Source: Nitrosomonas ureae
GTDB lineage: Bacteria > Pseudomonadota > Gammaproteobacteria > Burkholderiales > Nitrosomonadaceae
Direction of reading: 5' to 3'
Assembly (NCBI RefSeq): GCF_900206265.1
Contig: NZ_LT907782.1
Span: 1,922,001-1,986,000, forward strand
Length of the DNA: 64,000 nt
Below, in pieces: positions 7,685 to 16,845 of the stretch; the stretch's first letter is position 1, and each line of letters opens with the position of its first letter. The notes beneath the pieces are model-generated. The model ran no database searches. It was not told the origin of the DNA and saw nothing but the letters and a program-made list of their open reading frames with translations. The position numbers and the translations under genes were made by a program.

Positions 7685-9394
7685 TTATATTCCAGGTTTA
7701 TTGCAATTCAGTTGCGTACAGTTATTAACAGAACTCCAAGGCGGCTGCGCCGCAAATGCGGCTTCGCGGTCGCTGCCGTTGTCGCTCCCGCTCAGGCGCT
7801 TTGCGCTTAGCCATTCAGTCGTTTCTGTATCGACTGCAATTTTTTGAATCTGCCAGTGATGTAGTCGTGTCGGTAGTTGAATAGTATTGGTTTCAATACC
7901 GCAGATTTTCTTACCGATTGGGTCACCATACTTGCCCCGATCTTTTGAGTCGATTTTCATCAATTTGATGGGATTGTCTTCGCGTTTAGCGGTAGCACCT
8001 CCCATCAGTTGTATAAACTGCCACCATTTGCCTTGATCGGCTGCTTGTTGGGCTTGTTCAAGAATACCTTCCGGTGCGCTGCTTATTCTGCGTAGTTCGC
8101 GCCAAATTGAAACGGGTGCACCGCCTATTTGCTGGAATTGCCGGATGCCCCAGGTTGACGCCCAGGCTTCTACCCGTTCCGCAGCTTCCAATATCGGGCT
8201 GCCGTCGATGTCTTGTTCCAGGCCGTGACCGTCGATGTTCTTTGAAATGTATTTGGCAATGTATCCTACTGCTGAGCCTTTACCTTTATCGATGGGAGTT
8301 GCTTTGAAGCGGTGTTGCTGTGCACCGGGTTCGTCGCCATCGGTTTGCAGTGCATAATGCCGCATGATTTCCCTGACTCTTTCAGTTTGTTCCGACGGCA
8401 TGAATAGCAGCAAGTGCCAATGCGGTGTGCCGTCGTGTTGCGGTTCAGCAATACGGAAACCGTATACCGGAAAGTTGTCGCGTTTGAGTTTTGCGCGTAT
8501 TCTCGACCAAACTTTGTTGAGGTACTTTTGCGCTTGCTTAGGCGTAGTGCCGTCATACTTGGTATTACGTTCACCGCTGCCGGAATGCCGGGCATGCATC
8601 CGGGATGGGCAAGTGATGGTATAGAATTCACCCACATGCCCCAGTTCATTGGCGATGTAATCAAATCCGAAAATGCGCACCATCAATTCGCTGCGCCGGA
8701 TGTATGGATTGGCGAGGCCAAGTTCTGACAGCTCACTTAACGTAAAGCACTGGCCGAGTTCATTGGCTGCCAACAATCCATCGAGTACGCGGCGGATGCG
8801 CTTCTTCTGTTCCCTGCGTCTTGTCAGTGTTTCATCGCTAACATAGCGGCTGGCACGTTGATGCACCAATCCTAAGCGGATAGCATCCTGTTCCAGTTTT
8901 TGCGCATGAATCTTGTGCAATCGCTGCAGCCACCAGGTTTCATCGGTAAGGCGAGTATAGATTCCGGTGATCGTGATGTCTCGATCTTCAAGCGAAGATC
9001 GGTCGATTTCATACTTTTGTGTTCGGTGCAGCATCCGGGAAACGGCATGTTCCAGCTTTAGATAAATGCGGCTGATTTGCTGCATTTCCTTGACGATGTT
9101 TTTCGCCAAATCTTTCAGGTCGTCATCGCTGGCATTGAGCGCAATGCTATTTTTAGTGATCGATCCGTAGGCATTAAGCAAACCATGATTGGCGCTTTGC
9201 CTGCCGTCAAAGATATAAGACTCTTTGTAATCATGGGCAACAATTTTGGCAAATCGCTTGGGCAGTTGCCGGAATATTGGCGCGCGCCAGCGTTTATCAT
9301 TGCCATCCGGTTCATCGAGTAAACTTAATATGCCCTCGGCAATGCGCTCACCGGGACTGAGCAGTTCATGGGATTGATGTACTGACGTGTGCAT
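7685..9394 (-). CDS. Phage replication gene A-type protein (GPA, HUH endonuclease)
   Basis: This protein of about 569 residues shows the rolling-circle initiator pattern of P2-like gpA: an HUH metal motif in [11 protein letters not shown] and, about 65 residues later, [11 protein letters not shown] with two tyrosines on one helix. It would nick one strand at the element's origin and start rolling-circle replication. ATG 9394 has GAGGTG just upstream and lies 7 bases after the HTH gene's stop; the frame is open to 9439 but that part overlaps the HTH gene. The C-terminal tail is low-complexity. The gene is intact although the neighbouring integrase is truncated. Confidence 0.85.
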   Translation of the reverse strand: MHTSVHQSHELLSPGERIAEGILSLLDEPDGNDKRWRAPIFRQLPKRFAKIVAHDYKESYIFDGRQSANHGLLNAYGSITKNSIALNASDDDLKDLAKNIVKEMQQISRIYLKLEHAVSRMLHRTQKYEIDRSSLEDRDITITGIYTRLTDETWWLQRLHKIHAQKLEQDAIRLGLVHQRASRYVSDETLTRRREQKKRIRRVLDGLLAANELGQCFTLSELSELGLANPYIRRSELMVRIFGFDYIANELGHVGEFYTITCPSRMHARHSGSGERNTKYDGTTPKQAQKYLNKVWSRIRAKLKRDNFPVYGFRIAEPQHDGTPHWHLLLFMPSEQTERVREIMRHYALQTDGDEPGAQQHRFKATPIDKGKGSAVGYIAKYISKNIDGHGLEQDIDGSPILEAAERVEAWASTWGIRQFQQIGGAPVSIWRELRRISSAPEGILEQAQQAADQGKWWQFIQLMGGATAKREDNPIKLMKIDSKDRGKYGDPIGKKICGIETNTIQLPTRLHHWQIQKIAVDTETTEWLSAKRLSGSDNGSDREAAFAAQPPWSSVNNCTQLNCNKPGI

Positions 9395-9401
9395 ACACAC
9401 C

Positions 9402-9596
9402 TCAGTACTGACTGGTTGAATAATGAGTACAAGATTCAATATAAGCGAGCAGATCGCTATGACGATAGCGAACTGCTCTGGAGCCTATTTTGACAAAAGG
9501 CACCCGCGCACCTGCCCAGCGGTCTCGTTCCAGGAATGCGATGCTGACGCCTAAGATTTGTGCGGCTTGTTTAGTAGAGAGTAAAGGATCATGCAT
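9402..9596 (-). CDS. AlpA/excisionase-like helix-turn-helix protein
   Basis: A 64-residue protein with the MerR/excisionase type winged [48 protein letters not shown]. Proteins of this type (AlpA, Xis) regulate integrase genes or assist excision. ATG 9596 has GGAG eight bases upstream; an in-frame ATG at 9608 lacks such a site. The Shine-Dalgarno GGAG lies inside the right arm of a perfect 10-bp inverted repeat (9601-9627). It is co-transcribed with the replication protein gene that follows 7 bases later. Confidence 0.8.
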   Translation of the reverse strand: MHDPLLSTKQAAQILGVSIAFLERDRWAGARVPFVKIGSRAVRYRHSDLLAYIESCTHYSTSQY

Positions 9597-9600
9597 GGTT

Positions 9601-9627
9601 AACTCCATTTGTGGTTGAAATGGAGTT
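9601..9627 (-). promoter_or_regulatory. Perfect 10-bp inverted repeat overlapping the HTH gene's ribosome-binding site
   Basis: AACTCCATTT (9601-9610) and AAATGGAGTT (9618-9627) are exact inverted copies around a 7-base spacer. In the minus-strand mRNA the hairpin would hide GGAG, leaving four bases before ATG 9596. It can be an operator bound by the HTH protein, a translational switch, or both. Confidence 0.6.
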
Positions 9628-9777
9628 AATACTGCCGCAACTTGCCGAGAAATAAAAAAGGAGCAGGTAACTGAGGGGTAATTAAAAGTTTCTCTCGAAG
9701 CTTACAGATTTTTAAAGCAAGCAATGATGCGGGGCGAGCATTCCCGGATTAAAATTGAATAGCAATTAATTACGCTG

Positions 9778-10449
9778 CTAATTTCCAAGCTGAGGATCTT
9801 TTATCAGTGGAATTTTATATTGAATTTTCGGAGGAGCACCTTTTTTGCGCTTTTTTTGCGGATCAACGCTTTTAATCCAATCTTTGATCGTTTCTTCACC
9901 ATAATTCCTACCATTGCCAAATCGCTGCAGTATTGTTGATTGAACCATATGGACGGGATGTATAGCGGGGTCAAGTTCCCATAACGTACTGGCTATGGCT
10001 TGGCAACGAATACGATCTTCGTTTTCATCGGCTGGCCGGTAGTTTTTAGTTTCCTTGGGGACGCTTGACTCGTAAGGCAATCGCTTGGGTGTCCAGCAAG
10101 GCGGAAAATCACAATATGATTTAATGCATAAATCAATCACCTCCTCACGTTTAACATACAAAGAATCCAGATAAGGTTTTTTGAAAATACCCCACGTCAA
10201 ACAAATCCTTGTCTTTATATAGTGTGGAATATCCTCAAAAATAGTGATAAGAGAGTTGTCTGCAAAGACTACACCGCTACGGGTTCGCGCCGTTATCACT
10301 CGGTTTCTTATCGCGATTACTAATCGAATGATGTGTTCTCTGAGTGGAGACGGGATTGCGCTGGTATCAGTTTTGTCTGGATCTAGACCGGCCCAATGAT
10401 GAGCAAGTTGCCAGACTGTTTTGTAATTGGGGTTATCGTCAAGATACAT
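9778..10449 (-). CDS. Hypothetical protein of the phage-like element
   Basis: The 223-residue product has no signal peptide or membrane segment. Its N terminus (MYLDDNPNYKTVWQLAHHWAG) is followed by a helical region with RLVIAIRNRVITARTRSG, a central part with FPPCWTPKRLP, and a basic C-terminal tail (DPQKKRKKGAPPK) that suggests nucleic-acid binding. The segment YGEETIKDWIKSVDPQ resembles the DNA-binding-like C terminus of small proteins of integrated elements, but I do not recognise a named family. It lies upstream of the excisionase-like gene on the same strand, with 150 gene-free bases between. Confidence 0.6.
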   Translation of the reverse strand: MYLDDNPNYKTVWQLAHHWAGLDPDKTDTSAIPSPLREHIIRLVIAIRNRVITARTRSGVVFADNSLITIFEDIPHYIKTRICLTWGIFKKPYLDSLYVKREEVIDLCIKSYCDFPPCWTPKRLPYESSVPKETKNYRPADENEDRIRCQAIASTLWELDPAIHPVHMVQSTILQRFGNGRNYGEETIKDWIKSVDPQKKRKKGAPPKIQYKIPLIKDPQLGN

Positions 10450-10531
10450 ATCAACTCGTAAACAGTGATCATTGAATAGTTACAATTGACGACTAATAGG
10501 TTGGACACTTGAGAAGATTGTATCTTGATAA

Positions 10532-10549
10532 TATAGATAATAATCTATA
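10532..10549. promoter_or_regulatory. Probable brnTA operator
   Basis: TATAGAT (10532-10538) and ATCTATA (10543-10549) form a perfect 7-bp inverted repeat ending 11 bases before the brnT start. BrnA-type antitoxins autoregulate their operon through a palindrome at the promoter. A -10-like TATAAT-type sequence overlaps it. Confidence 0.45.
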
Positions 10550-10560
10550 CTATTCAAATC

Positions 10561-10830
10561 ATGAACTTTAGGTGGAATGAAGCGAAACGCAAAGCCAATC
10601 TGAAAAAGCACAGCTTGGACTTTACCGATGCTGAAACGGTTTTTGCTGGTTACACGCTAACCAGACCGGATACGCGCTTTGCTTATACAGAAAACCGCTT
10701 TTCCACAGTAGGTTTGCTAGGGGTTGAAGTGGTGGTTATTGCACATACTGAGACTGCTGATGAGATTCATATTATTTCCATGCGAAAAGCCGAACGCCAT
10801 GAACAAAAAAATTACTTTGCCAGCCTCTGA
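10561..10830 (+). CDS. brnT: BrnT-family toxin
   Basis: The 89-residue protein has the BrnT pattern: FRWNEAKRKANLKKHSLDF at the N terminus, a central beta sheet (RFSTVGLLGVEVVVIAHT) and the terminal ISMRKAERHEQKNYF motif, with E and R residues as in RelE-fold ribonucleases. BrnT degrades RNA and slows translation when free. It overlaps brnA by 32 bases, toxin first, as usual for this pair. It is encoded on the strand opposite to the surrounding element genes, so it is an independent module. Confidence 0.9.
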   Translation: MNFRWNEAKRKANLKKHSLDFTDAETVFAGYTLTRPDTRFAYTENRFSTVGLLGVEVVVIAHTETADEIHIISMRKAERHEQKNYFASL

Positions 10831-11089
10831 TGACTTGGATGAGGCACCCGTCTGGACAGATGATGACTTTAAACTAGCAGTGCATCGAGTCGGATTGAAA
10901 CCATCGCCACAGAAGAAACAGAAAATCAATATCACGCTTGATCCCGACGTGGTGGCTTGGTTCAAACAACAAGCAGGGGGGCGAGGGTATCAAACGCTTA
11001 TTAATGCAACCTTGCGAGAAGCCATGCAGAAAAAGACTATTGAAGAAACGATTCGGAAAGTGATCCGGGAAGAATTGCGGACTTCTTGA
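10799..11089 (+). CDS. brnA: BrnA-family antitoxin
   Basis: ATG 10799 lies inside the end of brnT; the frame is open further upstream but this start gives the family length (96 residues). The core INITLDPDVVAWFKQQAGGRGYQTLINATLREAM is the ribbon-helix-helix domain of BrnA, which binds the operator. The N-terminal part (LDEAPVWTDDDF) contacts BrnT. The C-terminal helix is charged. Together with brnT it forms a complete type II module. Confidence 0.9.
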   Translation: MNKKITLPASDDLDEAPVWTDDDFKLAVHRVGLKPSPQKKQKINITLDPDVVAWFKQQAGGRGYQTLINATLREAMQKKTIEETIRKVIREELRTS

Positions 11090-11127
11090 GAATAATCAAG
11101 AAGGACAGAGCAAATCTGAAGTTGCGG

Positions 11128-11436
11128 TCAAAAGGCGATTTCCCTCAACACATTAGGATGACGCTCAAGAATAGCAATCAAAGTTTTTGCTGCGCCACTG
11201 GGATTGCGGCGGCGTTGTTCCCAATCTTACAGGGTGCGGACTGATACGCCAAACAGTTTGGCGAATTCTACTTGAGAAAGTCCCGATTTCTTACGTGTCG
11301 AAATGAGAGGCGACATGACAACACACCCTTTTCCTGCTTTCATTTGACGAACAGATTCCAGTAATTCAGCCCCTAAATCCCGACTGTTTTCCAAATCCTC
11401 CAGTTCTTTATCCGTTAGTGGTTTCTTTAATTTCAT
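11128..11436 (-). pseudogene. NadS/HigA-like HTH antitoxin gene with internal stop codon
   Basis: ATG 11436 opens a frame with a Xre-type HTH (ISTRKKSGLSQVEFAKLFGV). It is stopped by TAA at 11227-11229 after SVRTL and continues in the same phase as DWEQRRRNPSGAAKTLIAIL to TGA at 11128. Family members read RTL-Q-DWEQ here, so a single CAA to TAA change explains the stop. These antitoxins normally pair with a RelE/HigB-like toxin directly upstream, and none is present on the 11437-11471 side, so it is an orphan, probably dead antitoxin gene. Confidence 0.75.
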
Positions 11437-11471
11437 GCGCTGTCTTTATAAATCGGATATACCTGTAAATT

Positions 11472-11804
11472 TTATGCAGTTTCATGGATCGCTGCATGCA
11501 CCCGTTCAAGCATTTTATTGGTTACGGTGTTACGGCGCTCAATTTGGCTGACATAGGCTTGACTAACACTCAGGCGCTGAGCCAGTTGTTCTTGCGTAAT
11601 GCCTGCCTTGATACGTGCTAACGCCACGGGATTATCAACGTAATCTTCAAGAACAAACGGCTCAAAGGTTTGTTCTGCATCTTGATCAGCTTCATAAGCA
11701 GCTAACTCTTTTTCGATCTTGTTTTTCAGGGTGCGATAAACCGCTATAGGTAACAAGACATATTCGTCTTTACCTTGGATGGATTTTATTTTCTGCAGTG
11801 TCAT
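11472..11804 (-). CDS. Xre-family antitoxin of a type II module
   Basis: The 110-residue protein has a RelB/Phd-like N-terminal part (YVLLPIAVYRTLKNKIEKEL) and a C-terminal Xre HTH (NPVALARIKAGITQEQLAQR then LSVSQAYVSQIERR). It should neutralise the toxin at 11801-12067 and repress the operon. The toxin stop and antitoxin start overlap by four bases (ATGA). A decayed second copy of this gene lies at 14534-14806. Confidence 0.85.
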   Translation of the reverse strand: MTLQKIKSIQGKDEYVLLPIAVYRTLKNKIEKELAAYEADQDAEQTFEPFVLEDYVDNPVALARIKAGITQEQLAQRLSVSQAYVSQIERRNTVTNKMLERVHAAIHETA

Positions 11805-12067
11805 TTGTAAGCATCCTCACGTGGTTTGATTTTTTCGATGGCAATGATTCTAACGGCATCGTGCCGTTCAAAAATAACGCGCCAATTACCAACTCTCAGC
11901 CGGAAATAGGGTTCACCTTCCAGTTTCTTGATATCCAGTGTACTGTCATCAGGATTCCGGCCTAGCTGCTCCAGTTTCTCGGCAATCCTGAATCGATCCG
12001 TTCTCGGCAAGCTTTGCAATTTCTTTTTAGCTTGGGATCGGATCAATAAATTATAAGGCTTGCACAT
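11801..12067 (-). CDS. RelE/ParE-family toxin
   Basis: The 88-residue protein has the RelE/ParE superfamily layout: YNLLIRSQAKKKLQSLPRTD, then LEGEPYFRLRVGNWRVIFER with the conserved Arg residues of the beta sheet, then IIAIEKIKPREDAYK. It likely cleaves mRNA at the ribosome or otherwise blocks growth; the exact target cannot be read from the sequence. It is first in its operon and overlaps the antitoxin by four bases. Confidence 0.85.
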   Translation of the reverse strand: MCKPYNLLIRSQAKKKLQSLPRTDRFRIAEKLEQLGRNPDDSTLDIKKLEGEPYFRLRVGNWRVIFERHDAVRIIAIEKIKPREDAYK

Positions 12068-12100
12068 ATTATAAGTTATAAAATGTTATATTCAAGCGTT

Positions 12101-12534
12101 TTAGTGCTTCTGGAGTGGCAATACTTTCTTATCATCTTCGATTTTGAAATATCGAAGTAATTGAGAAGATATTTGCTGCATGGGTTTTCGCAAACGCTCG
12201 ACATCACTGACGATATAGCCAGCCGTCACATCATTCGACATCTTGTGATTGACCAATCGTTTGAGCGCATAAGCAGATATATCGAGGCTTTCAGCAATGG
12301 TGATGAAGGTGCGGCGCAGATCGTGCAATGTGAACGATACATCGGATGATTGAATGACTTTCTGCACTTGGCGGCGAGGTTCTATCAAATAACCTGACTT
12401 GCCATCACCGGAAAAAACATAGCCTGAGTTTGCTACAGCCATTCTGTTTTCCAACAATTCATAAATAAAGTCTGTCAACGGTAGCGTCAAAGGTTGATGG
12501 TTCTTGGTGTCGGTCAATGTAAAAGACCGTTCAT
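12101..12534 (-). pseudogene. Tyrosine recombinase (integrase), C-terminal part only
   Basis: The frame carries the C-terminal catalytic domain of a phage-type integrase: SFTLHDLRRTFITIAE (the HxxR box), LKRLVNHK (second His) and a late Tyr-containing segment (TAGYIVSDVERLR). The N-terminal domain and the first catalytic Arg region are missing because an IS5-family fragment abuts at about 12535; residues upstream of ERSFTLTDTKNHQ come from IS sequence. It was probably the integrase of the phage-like element at 7.7-12.5 kb and can no longer mobilise it. Confidence 0.8.
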
Positions 12535-12977
12535 TAAAAAAAACGGCCCACAATCCATCGGTAAATCCAGAGGCGGCTGGACCACCAAAATTCATCTGGT
12601 TGCCGCAGATTCCAGAACAGTCATAACCTTTGCCTTATCTCCGGGGCATGCGCATGATGCACCGGAAGGGCGGCAACTTTGGCCCAGTTACTTCACCTAC
12701 TCATCTATTGATGGATCGCGCTTATGAAGGCGACAAAACCAGGCAACTTGCATTGGATCTCGGTTATATCCCAGTTGTCCCTCCCAAAACTAATCGATTG
12801 GAACCTTGGGAATATGACCGAGCCATGTACAAAAAACGCAATGAGATCGAAAGATTATTCCGCAGGCTCAAAGGATTTCGTCGAATATTCTCCAGATTCG
12901 ACAAATTGGATGTCATCTTCCTCTCTTTCATCCATTTCTCTCTTATCGTTGAAGCACTTAGATAGTGTTAACAGACC
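12535..12977 (+). mobile_element. IS5-family fragment with frameshifted transposase
   Basis: Two overlapping frames encode consecutive parts of one IS5-family (IS427-like group) transposase: KNGPQSIGKSRGGWTTKIHL to HAHDAPEGRQL in one frame, then THLLMDRAYEGDK and YKKRNEIERLFRRLKGFRRI in the next. The second catalytic Asp (MDRAY) and the Glu (NEIERLF) are present; the N-terminal part with the first Asp is missing at the junction with the integrase. The right end AGTGTTAACAGACC (about 12964-12977) looks like an IS terminus. The phase change lies near 12670-12680. The following 245 bases (12978-13222) are AT-rich, with no gene recognised. Confidence 0.75.
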
Positions 12978-13222
12978 ATAGAAACATAACAAACTATTGG
13001 TAATAACGATTGAACAAACTCAATTGACAGCCAATAGTCTGCGTATTTAAGAAAACTTAATTACTTCTCTCTCTTTGTTGCATAAAAGCGTCACTTAAAA
13101 GTCATTGTGTGAATATTTTGTAAAATAAATGTGAAGTATTTGTGAATTTAATGTAAACTTTTCGTTAAGTTTGAAATCAAATTATTTCAGATTCTTATTA
13201 AACATTTTTTCTGGAGCATAAA

Positions 13223-13417
13223 ATGAGCAAAAAACATGTTAGTAGTTCAACAATTCTATTTAGTTTTGTTTTAGTAAGCGTTCTAGCTTCAATCGGTTTG
13301 ATTTTATTTGAAGGAATGCACGCAGGGATATTATTTTTTGCAGGTTATCTTGTAGTTGCCGCAATTGGCAGTACTTTTAAAGATAAGAGATATTCATCAC
13401 GCAGAGCTTTAGGCTGA
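13223..13417 (+). CDS. Small two-helix membrane protein, 64 aa
   Basis: ATG 13223 is preceded by GGAG at a good distance. The product has two hydrophobic segments, about residues 9-28 (ILFSFVLVSVLASIGLILF) and 33-50 (AGILFFAGYLVVAAIGS), separated by a short loop, and ends with a basic tail (KDKRYSSRRALG). It is probably an inner-membrane protein with the tail in the cytoplasm. No family recognised. It survives between two IS elements and has a good ribosome site, which suggests expression, but it is too small for more. Confidence 0.55.
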   Translation: MSKKHVSSSTILFSFVLVSVLASIGLILFEGMHAGILFFAGYLVVAAIGSTFKDKRYSSRRALG

Positions 13418-13453
13418 GCCTTCTTAAACTCACATTAGACCAATATTATTGGC

Positions 13454-14493
13454 GGATTCAAGTTTGAAGTGCAATTTTGAATAACGCAGGTCAGGGGGGT
13501 TGGATGCGGTAGCATCTGAGCCTTTTTGACCAGCCAGTCGAAATTGCAAAGATGAACTACACACACCTAACCCGAGAAGAGCGATACCAGATATACGCCT
13601 TGAAGAAAGCGGAACACACACAAAGCGAGATCGCCACCGTCATTGACCGAAGCGTATCAACTATTAGCCGAGAGTTAGCCCGTAACCGCGGGGCGCGTGG
13701 CTATCACCCCAACCAGGCGCATAACAAAGCAGTCGAGCGGAAAGCCATCAATGCGCGGGCGATAGACGATGCAGCCTGGTAATTTGCGCAAGAGAAACTC
13801 ATGCTGCAATGGAGCCCAGACCCGATCAGCAACTATGCAGACATCAGCATTGAGACAGTGTACCAGAGGGTTTATGCCGACAAACGAAACGGTGGCATTC
13901 TTTGGAAGAATCTGCGCTGTCAGAAGCAGCGCCGAAAGCGTTATGGCAAGACAGACCGGCGCGGCATCATCCCCAACCGCCAATCCATTGAGCAACGTCC
14001 GGCTATCGTCGATGCTAGAAGTCGTATCGGCGACTGGGAGGCAGATACCATCATCGGCAAGAACCACCGGCAGGCCATCGTCAGTCTGGTCGAGCGAAAG
14101 ACGGGATACACGCTGATTCGCAAGGTGGAGCGGAAGACCGCCGAGGCAGTGATAAAAGCAACCACTCGCCTGCTCAAGCCACACCAAAAACGGGTGCATA
14201 CGATTACTTCCGACAACGGGCGGGAATTCGCCGGACACGAGGAGATCAGCAAACAACTGGACGCGGACTTCTATTTCGCCCACCCTTACGCTTCATGGGA
14301 ACGAGAAACGAACGAGAATACCAATGGACTAATTCGGCAGTACTTCCCCAAAAACAGCGACTTCACCACGATTACACGACAGGAGATAAATACAGCAATG
14401 GAAAGATTGAACAATCGACCTAGAAAACGGCTTGGATACAGAACACCTAATCAGCTATTCTTCACATCAGGCGTTGCACTTCATATTTGAATC
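13454..14493 (+). mobile_element. IS30-family insertion sequence with 3-bp target duplication
   Basis: Inverted repeats starting GGATTCAA / GATTCAA, with a shared TGAAGTGCAA block, bound a 1.04-kb element (left arm near 13455-13475, right arm near 14474-14493). GGC flanks it on both sides (13451-13453 and 14494-14496), consistent with a 3-bp duplication. It separates the small membrane protein gene from the relic antitoxin at 14.5 kb. Its transposase gene carries one premature stop. Confidence 0.75.
13552..14490 (+). pseudogene. IS30-family transposase with one in-frame stop
   Basis: The N-terminal part has the IS30 HTH (MNYTHLTREERYQIYALKKA, then EIATVIDRSVSTISRELARN). TAA at 13780-13782 stops the frame after DDAAW; the same frame continues as FAQEKLMLQWSPDPISN to the end. 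The catalytic core is complete: D in GDWEADTIIG, D in ITSDNGREF, E in RETNENTNGLI, and the PRKRLGYRTPNQ C terminus. Only one base seems to be needed to restore the frame (for example CAA for TAA), so inactivation is recent. Confidence 0.8.
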
Positions 14494-14533
14494 GGCAGTA
14501 TGAGATTAGCATCTCATTTCTTAACTTTGTTTT

Positions 14534-14806
14534 ACTGATGAATAGCCACCTGCAGTCTCTCTAACACTTTATTAGTCACATGGGTACGTCGTTCAATCTG
14601 AACTCACATATGCTTGGCTGACACCGAGTCGTTGCGCAAGCTGTTCTTGGGTAATGCCTGCCTTGATACGCGCTAATGCCACGGGACTATCAACGTAATC
14701 CTCAAGGACAAACGGCTCAAAGGTTCGCTCTGCGTCCTGATCGTTTTCATAAACAGCCAACTCTTTTTCGATCTGATCTTTCAGAGTGCGATAAACTGAG
14801 GTCGGT
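14534..14806 (-). pseudogene. Relic second copy of the 11.5-kb Xre-type antitoxin
   Basis: Over about 270 bases this stretch closely matches the gene at 11472-11804 (shared peptides include EKELAVYENDQDAERTFEPF and ARIKAGITQEQLAQRLGVSQ). Small insertions near 14600-14612 break the frame in the HTH, and the 5' part (upstream of TSVYRTL) is cut off where an IS3-family element begins at 14816. No toxin gene survives beside it. It shows that the toxin-antitoxin module was once duplicated in this region. Confidence 0.7.
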
Positions 14807-14829
14807 TGGCAATCGTGGAGTCCAACGGG

Positions 14830-15728
14830 TTAAGTGACGAGGAGATTTTCATAATATCGCCGTGTGAAGGCAGCGGGTGACAGGTAGCCAAGACGTGCCT
14901 GTTTTCGCTGCCGGTTATACAAAGATCTCGATGTACTCGGTAATCTCCTGAATTGCTTGCGCTCAGGTGCGGTAGCGCCGATGGTGAATCAGCTCATGAG
15001 CGTTCCCCAAAAACTTTCCATCGGGGCGTTATCCCAGCAATCACCTTTGCGGCTCATGGATGCCGTCATGCCAAATTGCACCAGCAGTTTCTGGTAATCA
15101 GGTGCGCAGTACTGGCTGCCGCGATCCGAATGGAGAATTAGCCCCTTGGCCGGATGCTTGGCGGAAACACTCCGGAACAGCGCCTGCATGACCAGGTTTT
15201 TCGTCATCCTCTCGCTCATGGCATAGCCGACCAATTCACCATTGAACAAATCCTTCAGCTCAGCCAAGCACAGCCAGCCTTCGTCAGTCGAAATATAGGT
15301 GATGTCGCTCACCCACGCCCGGTTTGGTGCTTCCACGGTGAAGTTCCGTTCCAGCAGGTTCGGTGCAATTGGCAAGTTATGTTTGGAATCGGTGGTCACC
15401 TTGAATTTCCGTTTCTGCTTGCAGCGTAGCCCCAGTTTCTTGCGGATGTGCTTGATGCGATCTACACCCACTCGAATGCCGTGGTCGGCCAGATCACTTT
15501 GCAGTCGCTCCGGACCACAGGTTTCGCGGGTACGCTGGTGTGCCGCTCGAATCTCGACTTCTAGGCGGGTATTCTCTTTTGCCCGTCTGGACAGGGGGCA
15601 ATCCCGTCAAGCGTGGTAGCCACTTTCGGATACATCAAAAACTCGACACATCATCGCTACCGGGTACTGCTGTCGCCATTCTTCCATGCGGCCGTACCTC
15701 ACCGCGACTCCCTCGCGAAGTAGGCGGC
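14830..15728 (-). pseudogene. IS3-family OrfB, broken
   Basis: The reading frame starts after the IS30 insertion (AAYFARESR...), continues MEEWRQQYPVAMMCRVFDVS, and meets TGA at 15607-15609 where the family has Trp (YHA-W-RDCPLS). It resumes in phase through the catalytic Asp residues (WVSDITYIS, LHSDRGSQY) and Glu (APMESFWGT). It is then frameshifted near 14995; the tail YNRQRKQARLGYLSPAAFTR is readable in another phase up to TAA at 14830. It has at least two inactivating changes plus the insertion. Confidence 0.75.
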
Positions 15729-16845
15729 TGTAGATTCAACCGATCATTACAACACCGCTAAAATCTTCTCCATAGGTGATAAAAAGTTCAATGTTTTTCT
15801 GGGACGTTCATTTAACTCTTTTGCGATCAGATCAAGTTGCTTCTGAGTATAAACCGATAGATTGGTTTTTTCGGCAGATATTGCCTGATTGTGTTGCGCT
15901 AATTCCATCCCTCGATCCCAGGTTAATGATTTTTTCAGTTGACGAGGAAGCTCGATGACTTTCTGGGAAATAGCGCCGACCACCGTATGGGTGTCATTTC
16001 CGCTTAACTTAACCAGTAACGTAAGCGGGAACTCCGTTCAACTAAAGTGGCCAAGTATAATTTTTGTGTCCCACATATTAGGTCACCTTCCCAGTGCCCT
16101 GGGATCATTCGATCGTTCATCTCTGGCGGGCGATCATGAATGGATACGGCATCAATAATACCGCCTCGTGAATTACCTTTGGTATTTAAATATTTAGATT
16201 GGCGCATCACCCGTTGAGTTCTGAGCTGTCGAAGCAGCTCTTTTTTAAAGCGCCGCGAGCTTATATAAACAGCGTTTTATAGATGGTTTCATGCGAAATA
16301 TGCATAGCAGCTGATTTAGGGTACCTCTGTTTCAGCCAACCCGAAATTTGTTCAGGCGACCACTTGCTCGCAAGCTTATCTGAAACGATATTTCGTAAAT
16401 GTATCTTGTCAGCAAGCTTACAAGATTTCGGTCGTTTAGCTCTATTCCAGGCTTGTCTATCCGCTGAAACCGCACGGTATTTCGACAGGCCGCTATTACG
16501 ATTGATTTCACGTAATTGAGATCTCTGGCGATGGCTCTAAGCGATAAGTTGGCAGCGATGCCGCGTGATATTTCTTCACGCTCCTTTAAAGACAAATTCC
16601 TGGTAGAACGTTTGGGCGTTGATGGCTTTATCCCGCCTGATTTTTGTAAATAACAAAAAACCGAACCAGCATGCTTATTCAGTTGACGACCCATTTCACT
16701 TAACGATTTTCCTTGTGACCAAAGATGCCACATCGTTTCCTGTTGAGTATAGGTAGAATTTCGTTTTGATGGTTGATAATTCATGGGCTTAATCCAAAAA
16801 GTAAACTATATAATTTAGATGTTGCTTTCACCCATTGAATCTACA
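15729..16845 (-). mobile_element. IS30-family relic nested in the IS3 element
   Basis: TGTAGATTCAA at 15729 and its inverted copy ending at 16845 bound it. It interrupts the IS3 element at the OrfA/OrfB boundary (LLKKA on one side, AAYFARESR on the other). It is a different IS30 type from the one at 13.5 kb. Confidence 0.65.
15747..16784 (-). pseudogene. IS30-family transposase, several frameshifts and an internal deletion
   Basis: From 16784 downwards the HTH region (MWHLWSQGKSLSEMGRQLNK) and LSLKEREEISRGIAANLSLR are readable, then a shift near 16512, then SDKLASKWSPEQISGWLKQR in another phase. MIPGHWEGDLICG carries the first catalytic Asp-type segment, and a further shift near 16020 leads to SLTWDRGMELAQH. 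The usual PWQRGTNENTN segment with the catalytic Glu is missing: the sequence jumps to LSVYTQKQLDLIAKELNERP. This is an old, dead copy. Confidence 0.7.

Noticed and set aside
8074..8728. Three plus-strand frames inside the replication protein gene
   Set aside because: They are shadows of the minus-strand gene, which has HUH and Tyr motifs in one long frame.
12161..12349. Plus-strand frame opposite the integrase fragment
   Set aside because: The minus strand carries the HDLRRTF and NHK integrase motifs; the plus frame has none.
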